This document shows positions 35,845 through 45,939 of a stretch of 64,000 bases of DNA, one piece after another (within the stretch, counting starts at the first letter, position 1; each line of letters begins with the position of its first letter). Source of the DNA: Jaapia argillacea MUCL 33604 (lineage: Eukaryota; Basidiomycota; Agaricomycetes; Jaapiales; Jaapiaceae); contig KL197721.1 of assembly GCA_000697665.1 (NCBI GenBank), forward strand, positions 391,376-455,375. Reading direction: 5' to 3'. The notes beneath the pieces are model-generated. The model was not told where the DNA came from. It worked only from the letters and a program-made list of their open reading frames with translations, and did not search any database. The position numbers and the translations under genes are program-made.

Positions 35845-37111
35845 ATGGCGGCCTACTTCTTTGCTACGCCAGTTGATATCGAGATCAAGCTGGAGGGGGA
35901 GGACTTGAGAAAGCAGGTAGAGATGAAACCAGAGAAAGAGAAAGAGCGAGGGATTTCGTGTCCGGTTTACTATGACGGAGACACTGTACAAGGACAGGTA
36001 TGTCTCCCAATCCGTACCCTGCAAGCCTCAGAACTTCAATTACCCTCAGGTTGTCATACGTGTGCGAGATGGAAAGAAGTTGCAACACGACGGTATCAAT
36101 GTGCAGTTTATTGGTAGCATTGGTGCGTCAAGCCCCAGGAAACAGCTTCCCGTGCTCAGCCGGTTGCTCTTCAGAACTCTTTTACGATCGTGGTCACCAC
36201 CACGAATTCTTGTCCCTTTCCCAAGAACTCGCAGCTCCTGGAGAGATGCGCCAAGCACAAACATACGAGTTTTCCTTCAAGAACGTTGAGAAGCAGTACG
36301 AGAGCTACCAGGGAATTAATGTCAAACTCAGGTTCGTAATATTCGGTCTCCGCAGTAAAACTTCGATTGACTGGTGGGCGCAGATATTTTATTCGTGTCA
36401 CCATTTCAAGAAGAATAGCAGACGTTACAAAGGAGAGAGATATCTGGGTCCATTCCTACCGCATGCCCCCAGATAGTAACAATTCTATCAAGATGGAAGT
36501 TGGTATTGAAGATTGTCTGCATATTGAATTTGAGTACAACAAGTCAAAGTGGGTACATTCCGCTTGCAAGATAATTTCCCACTGATCGTAGAACCTAGAT
36601 ACCACCTCAAGGATGTTATTGTTGGCAAGATTTACTTTTTGCTCGTCCGGATAAAGATCAAACATATGGAACTCTCCATCATCCGGAGGGAAACTACTGG
36701 CGCACCGCCAAACCAATATAATGAGAGCGAAACGATCACAAAGTTTGAGATCATGGATGGATCACCAGTGAGGGGTGGGTTTTCTCCCGGGTGACCTTCG
36801 TTCTTCAGTCTAAACCTGCATTTCCAGGAGAGACTGTTCCCATTCGGTTGTTCTTGGGTGGATTCGAGTTGACGCCAACTTTCCGTGACGTCAACAAGAA
36901 ATTCAGTACACGATACTACCTCAATCTCGTCCTCATCGACGAGGAGAATCGGCGGTATTTCAAGCAGCAGGTTTGTAGCTTCGCTATTGTCCCTTGCGTT
37001 TATTCACCGACTTTCCGTCTCTAGGAAATCACGATTTTTAGAATACCCGAAGTGAGTTCTCTGCCATCCACAACCTTGCGATTCCCTAATAAATCTATCC
37101 CACAGAATTAG
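35845..37111 (+). CDS. VPS26: Retromer subunit Vps26
   Basis: Arrestin-fold subunit of the retromer cargo-recognition trimer (Vps26-Vps29-Vps35), which returns receptors from endosomes to the Golgi or cell surface. The start MAAYFFATPVDIEIKLEGED is typical. Spliced segments in order: VYYDGDTVQGQ joined to [159 protein letters not shown]-like and NLVLIDEENRRYFKQQEITI. The final exon is only AAT TAG (37106-37111), giving the end FRIPEN after a 50-nt intron. It looks complete. The gene converges with the 851-aa membrane protein gene. Confidence 0.96.
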
Positions 37112-37401
37112 TTCTGGATTCTTCTACTTCTGTATCAGTATATCATTATCGGACGTTCATGCTTGTCTCACTTGAAGCCCTACACGTGTTTTCTAAACCT
37201 GGTGCCAAGCCTTCAACTTCCCCCATAGAAGCTCACTGAATTCAAACCGAACCCCGTATGCGAAAGGGGACTCATTCATCGTACTCGGTGATACGAGCAT
37301 TCGTTGCAAGCCAACTTTTGCCAGGTGGTACAATAGTGGCGGACGTTTCGAAAACCAACAACGGTACAAATAATGTTGGCATCAAGAAATACAACACAAA
37401 A

Positions 37402-40174
37402 TCAGGAGTCCAAGTCCTCGTCAACATCATCAGCTTCCTCACCATCCACCACCACCAAATGCTCAACCGTAACACTCGCATTCGTATTATGCCCACGCGT
37501 CGGAGTCGGAGTATTCCTCTCAGGAGCCATCCCAACGCTAACGACCCTCGTCGACCCAATTTTCTTCCACGCATCCTCTAAAACTTTCTCGTTCTCTTCA
37601 TCCCCTGAAACCTCACCAGCACCAGCCCAAGGCATACGACCACCAAGAGTATGTGAACTCATCCCTTTCTCAACTCTACCCTCAGCATTCAACGAAGTTT
37701 GGGATCGTGAAGGAGTGGGCAGACCCGCTCGGTAGGCTTCTACATCTGCTGCAGTTGGTCCTGGAGCGTAAGCTGTCCCAGCGAGCCATTGGGCACTATC
37801 GATCGACCCTGCAAAATCTCGAGTTTTGGCTGATCGTTGATCGTCGTCGAGGAAGACCGCGGACATACCAACGGAAAAATCTGTGGATGAGTCTTTGGTT
37901 GGTCCCGAACCGTGCTCCGAACCTTCTCGTTCGTCCTCTGGTTGGGTGGCGTTATGATTTGGGGAGTCAGGGGTGGTGGAGAAACTACTCCTCGACGAAA
38001 GCGAGTGTGAAAACCCATATTCTTCCTGCATCACACCCAAAGTCGACCTCTTCTCAACTTTACTGGTCGTCTGAACAGACACCCCAGGGGATTTCGACAC
38101 AAATTCGTCGAAATTTCTAGGACTGTGAGAGTCAACACTCCCGTCGGCAGCAAGAGGATAATTCGCCTGCATGTGCATCCTCCGAGGTGGAGGTGTCGGA
38201 GTCAACGAAGATCCAGACGAAATAGGGAAGAGGTGCGTCGGCGTCGGTCCTGAATTTCTCCTAAATTCGATGAAATTCGAAAATGGCGCGGGTGAAGGTG
38301 TAGGTAACGGGGTCCTCCAAGGCGCACTCGAAGCCTCCGACAACTGACTCCCACTCATCCCCGACCTCCCACTCTTCTCCGAACCAGACCTCACCAAACC
38401 TCTCCCCTCACCTCCTTCCATCTCCATCCGTTCCACAATCCCAGGTATAGCAGTCGGACTAGGGAAACTAACGCTCGATAACCTAATCTGGAGACTGGGT
38501 AGTTGGTCTGGTGTTAAGTGGATCGTTACGCGATCTGAAGGTCGGGGTGTTCGGCGGACTAGTGACAGGGGGTCTGGTTTGTTTTTGAGGGTTTGGGGGG
38601 TGGGGGAGGGGAGGAGGCTGCGGCGGTGGTTGTGGGCTTTGAGGGTTAGAGGTGTTGGTCTGTGTCGTGGGGGATGGGGTGCGGAGATTATGGACCATGA
38701 GATGTGGGAGTATCGGCGGGAGGTGGTTGGTGCTTGTGTCCTAGTTGGGGGTGCTAGTGAGGTTGGAGGTATCAGGGAGGTGGTTGGGGGAACGAAGTTG
38801 AGGTCTCCCGTTCCGAGATGTTGGAATGTGCTATGTCTGGGATTGGATATTAGGTGACGGAGGCCTGAACGTCTCTTTCGTTCCCTGATCTCTTCTTGAG
38901 TATCGAACAGATGAAAGTTCTCGGTTCTGTCCACCCTTCATACCCAACCTCATTAACACAACGTCCAAATTCCAAGGAAAGGAAAAGAGAGAGGCTCACC
39001 CCTTGATAACACCAAACACCAAACAAACCCTCCCTCCCAACCTCAAAACCCTCCTAACAACCGCAATTTCCCAACCATACGGCACGGCTCCCCGTACCCC
39101 GGCAAACCCAACCACACTCTCTACCGCACCGAACTTAATACCAGCTGCTACCCATCCAAACCCATTACCCTGTTGTACCACAATCTCGGTACGCGAGGTG
39201 GGGGTTGGAGGTTGGAGGGATGATTTGATTAGGTGGTAGGTCGTTATGCAGAAACATAGAGCTTGGTAGGATGTTAAGAGGGAGAGGGAGAGGGAGGAGA
39301 AGGTTGTCCAGAGAGTTTGGGAGGTGGGGGTTGGGAAACCGATGGTTATTGTGGGGTTTGGGACGGTGGGAATCAGTTCTGGGTTAAAAGGATGGTTAGT
39401 GGGGAGTGGGGAGGAGGGAGGGGAGGACGTACGGTATGAAATGCCGATGAAGGAAGCTATCAATTCCGTTGCTATTATAGCTGGGATCAACAACAGCAGA
39501 GTAGGTCGTACGATCCGTGCGATACGGTATGGGAGCGAAGGTATGACCTCCGTTCGGAGGAGGAGGAACAGGAAGAGTGTGTAAATAAACAACGGGATGA
39601 ATGATAGTGCTCCTAATTAAATTCTGAGTTAGAATTTGTTCTCGCGTATAATAAGATGTGATAGGGGGACGTACCGATTGTGAGGTCGAGAGCGCGGAGT
39701 GTGGGGAGGTAAGTCCGCGCTGCGGGGAGGAAATGGGAGAGGAAGTCGAGGAGGGCTAGACAGTAGTATAGCCAGCCTTCTGCTGCTAGGAGTAAGTGTC
39801 TCCTATGTTGGGTGATTAGTTCAATGTGCTCGGGAATTTGAGAGGAAGAGGATGAATAGGTGGGAATGGAAAGTACTGAGATTGAAATGGCACGGTATTC
39901 AATCTCGCTCGATTCTCGGAGTCTCCGTAGATCGTCCGTTCTCAGGACTCGATCGAGGGGTGTCAAGCGATAGGACGAGGAGAAACCAAACGCGACGACG
40001 ACGACCGCAAAGCCAATCCAATCAAACTCACCTCCCATTTCCCCACTTTACCAAAACTAGCGTGATAGAGAATAGTAGCTCGACGCTAGTGACGATGAGG
40101 AGAGCACCAGATTGAATAGTCGAGACATCCTGACAGCGAAGGATGGAAGGTAAAGATAAACAGATTTCGCCCAT
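37402..40174 (-). CDS. Multi-span membrane protein with long disordered tail (851 aa), unknown
   Basis: I do not recognise a characterised family. Four exons, 40032-40174, 39675-39940, 39000-39612 and 37402-38935, sum to 2556 nt with matching phases. The start MGEICLSLPSILRCQDVSTI leads into a first span (GALLIVTSVELLFSITLVLV). Others are HLLLAAEGWLYYCLALLDFL, LSFIPLFIYTLFLFLLL, RPTLLLLIPAIIATELIASF and SSLSLSLLTSYQALCFCITT, and perhaps a sixth near AGIKFGAVESVVGFAG. The last exon (about 510 residues) is a Ser/Pro/Thr-rich, probably cytosolic tail with conserved-looking islands: PSDRVTIHLTPDQLPSLQIR, SIDSAQWLAGTAYAPGPTAA and EDAWKKIGSTRVVSVG. It ends in an acidic run (EEADDVDEDLDS). The layout suggests a phospho-regulated sensor or scaffold at a membrane, but this is inference. 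Confidence 0.75.
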
Positions 40175-40949
40175 TTATTGCAGGGGTTGTGAAGCCAGTA
40201 GACGAGGGGGGAGGACAAAAAGTGTCAACGGGACGATGAGGGAAAAGTCAAAGTCAAAATAGAGCCAAGTGCATTTCAGAGAGAGATTTGACTGATTGAT
40301 GGGATGAGGTGAATTCGACGACCTGCCAGAGACCGGAAGAAGAGCTTGGAGGGGGGTTGATAACGAGCGGAGAAAAGAGCGGATAGCAGACTCGTTGGAG
40401 TTGCTGCAAAGGGGACCGACCAGCGTCTAAGGGGTTGGAACGAAAAGTAGAGAGAGGTAAAGAGAAGCAGTCGTCGGGAGGGAGGTTCTTGGAAATGCAT
40501 TGAGCGCGGTTGCTATACGACGTTGCCGTTTCGGGTCGGTGTTTTTCTTGCATCAGAGTCTCTCACCCGGGTGTACTCGTTGCCAGCGATGGTCGATGTC
40601 TCGACGCTGGTCCATTCTGGTTGAGAAGTTCGTGGGCGCCGGTGCACACGACGGACAGAGGGAGAGATAAACATTTCGTTTGATGAGGAGAACGTCCGCG
40701 AAGGTTTCAAGGTTCAGAGGTGTCAGTGGTCCCACGTGACAAATCTGCAATACCGCAAATGGCAGCTGAACTTTTTTGACTTTCGATTTACGCTGGATCT
40801 GTCTTTGTGCAGGATAGCTGGGATATCGGGTTGTAAACATATATCTGGACAGACTGCGAACCTTTCTGTGAACTAGTCTCAAAAACCCACTCAGCTGAAA
40901 CAGCACCCAGGGCCCGAATCAGACCGGAGGAACACATATCAAAACCTCA
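40175..40949. other. Divergent intergenic before SOF1
   Basis: A 775-bp shared promoter region. Two adjacent minus-strand open frames (40254-40906) lack domains and would sit in the 5' region of the membrane protein gene; I reject them as genes. Confidence 0.5.
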
Positions 40950-42721
40950 ATGGTGGTAAGTCCTCCGTCCACCCACCTTTCCCATAGCTCACCCACCCCC
41001 AGAAAATCTCAGTCCTCCAACACGCCCCCTCCACGCACCTCCCTCTCCGCCCTGGCGACCCAACTCCAACCTCCCGCAACCTCGACCCCCTCCTCCACCC
41101 CTTCGCCAGAGCCCGCGAACGCACCCGTGCCCTAAACGCCGCCAAACTCGAAAAACTCTTCGCAAAACCTTTTGTTAGCGCTTTGGAAGGACATGTTGAT
41201 GCTGTTGAAGTTGTGGTGAGAAGACCGGCGAGTGTGGGGGTTGTTGCTAGTGGGAGTTGGTGTGGTGGTGAGTGTTCTTGTTTTTCATGATGCTGTGGGG
41301 GGCTTGGAGGAAGGATAGATGCTGATTGTGGTTGTAGATATCATTGTCCACGACCTTGCACAACGATCCCAACTACACCGCCTACCCAACGCACACAAAG
41401 GAAAAGTATCAGGCCTCTGCTGGGCTGACGAAGACCGGATACTAAGTTGTGGTGTTGATCGAAACGTCAAGTTATGGAACGTTGGGAGTTCCTCAATGGA
41501 AGATGGCAGTGATGCTGCATCAGAGGTCCGTTATTCATCACTTCATCTTGAAAATGTTAATCTGACATGCATTTTAGGGACCAAGACCACTGAGCGTCTT
41601 TCCCGGAAAGACGGCTTTCAAGTATTCGCACCTCCCTTCGTTGCGAAATCTTGAACTGATTCTTGCTTGGTAGTTCAATAGACCACCATCGAACAGATCC
41701 ACTATTCGCCACTGCATCCAACATTGTACAAATATGGGATGAAACCAAGTCCGTTTCTTTCATCTCTTACATTTTTATCCTCTTACTGACCTATTCCGTG
41801 GGTAGATCAGCACCAATAACCAACCTCTCCTTCCCCACCTCAACCGAAACCATCACCAACGTCGCATTCAACCTCTCTGAATCAAGTATCTTAGCCAGTA
41901 TCGGTTCAGATCGCACATTCACTCTCTACGATATCAGAACTGGCAAGGCTGAGAGGAGAGTGATCATGCAGGTCCGTCCCGCTTCCTCCCCTTTCCCACT
42001 CCATCTAAATAATAAACCATCACAACAAACCAGATGTCTCATAACTCACTAACGTGGTCACCAACCTACCCAACCGTCCTCCTCCTCGCTTCAGAAGACC
42101 ACAACCTATACACATTCGACATCCGTTCCCTCTCCTCCCCAACCCAAATCTACAAGGGTCACGTAGCAGCAGTAATGACCTGTTCATGGTGTCCCACCGG
42201 CCGCTCATTCGTTTCCGGTTCCTGGGATCGTACCATACGCCTCTGGGAAGAAGGCAAAGGAAGGGGGGGTGAGGTATATCATGCGAAGAGGATGCAAAGG
42301 GTTTTGGCTACTACGTATACTGCTGATGCTAGGTTCGTGGTTTCGGGGAGTGATGATGGGAATGTTAGGGTTTGGAAAGCGAAGGCTGGGGAGAAGTTGG
42401 GGGTTGTTACTGCTAGGGAGAGAGCGGCTATTGAGTATAGGGATGCGTTGAAGGAGAGGTGGAGGCATGATAAAGAGGTTGGGAAAGTTTCTAGGTACGT
42501 TTCTGCGCTTTTGCTTTGTTTGATGTAGGTAGCTGATTTGATGGGGTGTTTGATGTAGGAGTCGTCATTTGCCTAAACCGGTTTATAAAGCTGCGGAGTT
42601 GAAGAGGACGATGTTAGAGTCGAGGAGGGTTAAGGAGGAGAGGAGGAGGGCGCATACGAGGGCTGGGGCGAGCTTGCCAAAGGCGGAGAAGAAGAAGGCT
42701 GTTGTTGCTGAGCAGACGTAG
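40950..42721 (+). CDS. SOF1: SOF1 / DCAF13-like WD40 protein of the small-subunit processome
   Basis: Nucleolar WD40 protein needed for 18S rRNA processing. Exon 1 is just ATGGTG (40950-40955), spliced to KISVLQHAPSTHLPLRP. Family segments follow: ARERTRALNAAKLEKLFAKP, VSALEGHVDAVEVVVRRP, VVASGSWCGDIIVHDLA, AHKGKVSGLCW, ATASNIVQIWDETKS, SHNSLTWSPTYPT, HNLYTFDIRSL, GRSFVSGSWDRTIRLWEEG and ARFVVSGSDDGNVRVWKA, at least seven blades. After the propeller comes the Sof1 C-terminal domain, RHLPKPVYKAAELKRTML and ESRRVKEERRRAHTRAGASL, with a basic nucleolar-type end (PKAEKKKAVVAEQT). The gene looks complete. RTF1 follows on the same strand 271 bp downstream. Confidence 0.94.
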
Positions 42722-42779
42722 CGGTGGAGATGATTGACTATGTGTCCTGGTTTATTCGGTGATCTAGTTTTCACCCGTT

Positions 42780-42807
42780 GAACTTCAAGCTTCAAGGCTT
42801 GAAGTTC
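42780..42807. repeat. Perfect inverted repeat between SOF1 and RTF1, 11-bp arms
   Basis: GAACTTCAAGC (42780-42790), loop TTCAAG, GCTTGAAGTTC (42797-42807). It lies about 60 bp past the SOF1 stop, where a 3'-end or insulating structure would fall. Similar GAAGCTT/CTTCAA-rich patches occur at about 20973-21014 and 54221-54262. Confidence 0.9.
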
Positions 42808-42992
42808 CTTTCTTACAACTATGTCGCGCCACCGGCAACCTTCGGCTGTCAGTTGCCATGCGTCCGAGCCTCTTTTATCGAAACAGCACCTTGGTGGCGG
42901 TTCGCAACCTCGAACACTGCAACGTTCTCACTCTCCCTTTCAATCTCCCTTTCATCCTTGAATCTTTTGCCACCTGGCAAGATCTTCACAAA

Positions 42993-45481
42993 ATGTCAGA
43001 CTCAGATTTTTCTGACGAATTACTCGAGTTGGCTGGTGCCACTGATAAACCAAGTGGTCATGGTGGCACAACGGCTGAGAAGAAACGAAAGAGACGTCAG
43101 CAATCTAGTTCTAGTAAACCGAAGAGGAGGAAGCCTGAGTGAGTGTTGTTTTGATTGGGTGTAAAGTGGTTGGGGTTGCTGACGTGGTGGGTGGTGTGTA
43201 GTGTCGAGTCGGATTCGGATGATAATGGGCCTGAGAGTGAGGAGGAAGATGAGTCGGGGAACGTGAATCCTTATCCTTTGGAGGGAAAGTATGTAGATGA
43301 AGCTGATCGCGCGAGGTACTTTTCTTCTCCCCCCTCCCCTCTCCTTCCTTTGCTCATAACTCATGATTAATGTGCAGGTTGAACCAAATGTCCGAGGTTG
43401 AACGTGAAGGAATCATCTCTCAGAGGTTGGAAGAGATGCAGCGGATACAAGATAAACGGAACCTTGATCAGATGCTCAAGGCTCAGAAGAGCGGTGGTGG
43501 CGGTGGCGGTGGCGGGGATGGTGGGGGTGGTGTGAGTAAGTCGGCGAAGAGGGCTCATCCCGTTAGGGGAGCTACGAAGGAGAAGACTAGGAAGTTGGAT
43601 GAGTTGAGGGCGAAGAGGAAGGCTAAGGATGAGCGGAAACGTGTACGTCTTTCACTCCCTCTCTCACTCTTTGCCGTGACATTCAGTGTTGATTTCTTGG
43701 GGTTTTAGACGAAGGGCTCACCTAAAAACGGCCGTGACCGCTCCTCCTCCCCAATGGACATGGAAACTTCCGACGAAGAAGAAGAGGAAGGTATGATATC
43801 AAAACAAGACGAGGAAGAAGAACGTGAACGAAGGCTCTTGGCCAAGTATACTGGAACTGGGGCTAATAAAGGGGATGTTGATGATGAGGAAGGGAATGCG
43901 GTTGCTACGATTGAGGATTTGGAAAAGGTTAGGTTGAGTAGGGATTTGTTGGCGAAACATTATTTGGCGCCTTGGTTTGAGGATTATGTCAAAGGTCGGT
44001 TTCTGATTTTGGGTAGTGGTGGAATGGGGTGCTGATTGCGTTGTTATGGGTAGGTGCTTGGGTACGATACCTTATTGGACAAGATAAGGAGGGGAGACCG
44101 ACTTATAGGATATGTGAAATTCAGAGTGAGTTTTCTTCTTTTATTTGTTGATGTCCTCTGTGTGGAGGAGTAAGATGCTGAATCTGTGGTTGGGTGTGAA
44201 GATTTGGCGGCAGATCTGGTGAAACCCTACAAGATTAATGACCAGACTGTTAACCAACACTTTGAGCTGAAGCATGGTGGTTCGGTGAAGGATTTCCCTA
44301 TGGATAAGACTAGTAATGCCAAATTTGACCCAGTGAGTGATTTGATTTTGCCATCTCAGTCTTATTGCCGCGGCTTGGATTCCTTGTTTCATTCATTGCG
44401 TCCTTGATTCTGTGAACCAAGTGGAAATCCTAACGACGACATTTTGTAGAGGGAATATGATCGTATAGTCCGGGTGTATGAAGCTGAGAAGTTGAAGCTT
44501 CCTACAAAACGGCAGATAACGAAGAAGGTGGAATTGATGGCAAAGTTGGTTGCTCAGCCCATGACTGAGGTTCGTCATCGTACTTTTCCCTGACGTCCAC
44601 TTCACCTATCCCTCTCTGATTATCCACCCATACTCAAACTCGACTCTCTTCGCCCTTCTCTTGCGCCCATCCAACCATCAACAGAGCGACATCACGGCAA
44701 TGCTCGCCCGCAAATCCCTCCTCCAGTCCGGTTCATCGAAGCATTCGGGTTCCTCCCTCACAATGGAACGTTCACGCCTAACCCAAGCCCGTACCCTCGC
44801 CCTCCGTCGACAAGACTACAAAGAACTAGCAGCGCTCGATGCCCAACTAGCCGAACTAGCTCTCCAACAAACCATTTCCTCAGACGTTCCTCAATCGGAC
44901 GAACGTTCAGATATATTGGCCAAGGTAAATGAGAGGAATAGGAAATCGAATTTGGAGAGTATTAGGAAGGCCGAGATTGCGGAGTCGGAGAGGAAGAGGA
45001 GGGAGAGGAAGCTGGCTGCTGCTGCTGGGAGTGGGACTGCTACTCCTATTCCTGTGGATCCAAGCGCGAGGTTGAAGATTATGCCGACTTTGTTTAGGCC
45101 TGCATCTAGGTTTGTATTTCGCTTGCTTTTTGACTTTTGGTTCAAGGGTGTTCACGCTCCTTCTTGTTCGTTGCGCTGCCCTATCCTGGTCCTCTCGCGG
45201 TTATCCCTTCTGGCGCCTTATCTCTTGCTTACTCTCTTTCCTTTGGCTTCTCACCATTCACTCTCGCAACAAATGCTCTGTGGATTTTCGGTCCAACCTA
45301 TCTGATTCCGACTGGCCAAAACAGACCTGGAACACCCGCCATGAACGGTACACCTAAAGCTGCTACACCTCAAGGCACACCGCCTACATTACCGCCGTCT
45401 GCCTTGTCAAACCAGACACCAACTAAGAATACTGTTACTTCGGTGCTGGACAATGTGGAGATTGATTTGGGTGACTTTTAG
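42993..45481 (+). CDS. RTF1: RTF1, Paf1 complex subunit with Plus3 domain
   Basis: Component of the Paf1 transcription-elongation complex; its Plus3 domain binds Spt5 and its N-terminal part promotes H2B ubiquitination. The start MSDSDFSDELLELAGATD and the KKRKRR and SDSDDNGPESEEEDESG stretches match the family. A histone-modification-like segment reads NPYPLEGKYVDEADRARLNQ, then MSEVEREGIISQRLEEMQRI. A poly-Gly insert (GGGGGGGGDGGGG, about 43494-43533) precedes KSAKRAHPVRGATKEKTRKL. The Plus3 domain runs from ATIEDLEKVRLSRDLLAKHY through APWFEDYVKGAWVRYLIGQD, YRICEIQ and VNQHFELKHGGSVKDFPM. A long coiled coil (RSRLTQARTLALRRQDYKEL; RKAEIAESERKRRERKLAAA) and PTLFRPASR follow, ending DNVEIDLGDF. 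Short introns throughout; no break seen. Confidence 0.94.
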
Positions 45482-45939
45482 ATGGGAAAATGGGGTTTGG
45501 GAGGTGCTCGACGAGCTTGGTTTTGTTGATTGTAGTGTAGATTTTCGTAATATATCCTCTGGAGTTGGATACCTATCGGGATAGACTGATGTGATTGTCC
45601 GACTGGTGTCTCTGTCAGTGGCATTCTCGAGAGCGCTCGGAGCCGACATGTCAACCTGGACGTGAATTGCTTCCGAATCACGCTTTTCGCGCTAACTCCT
45701 CGCCCATAGTGCCCAAAGTTCAACCCCATCTTTGTGGACGGCTGGCAACACTCTGTTGTTCTACAGTATCTATCTCCTGTAGCCAACTCTTTATGCCGAC
45801 CATCAACCCGAAGCTGTGTTTTCGTCGTGGGGCGCCTCGAGGCACTCCCATATGTGCACCGCTTATTGTATAATTGTATACGCTTGTTCGCCCTTTGTTC
45901 TCCAACTGGACTTGCATATACCCTCTCTGAACCTCCATC
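45482..45939. other. Intergenic after RTF1
   Basis: A 458-bp same-strand gap, promoter of the following unknown gene (a weak ATATA near 45916). No other feature recognised. Confidence 0.5.

Noticed and set aside
40254-40906. Minus-strand frames between the 851-aa protein and SOF1
   Set aside because: No domain content, and they lie in a divergent promoter region.
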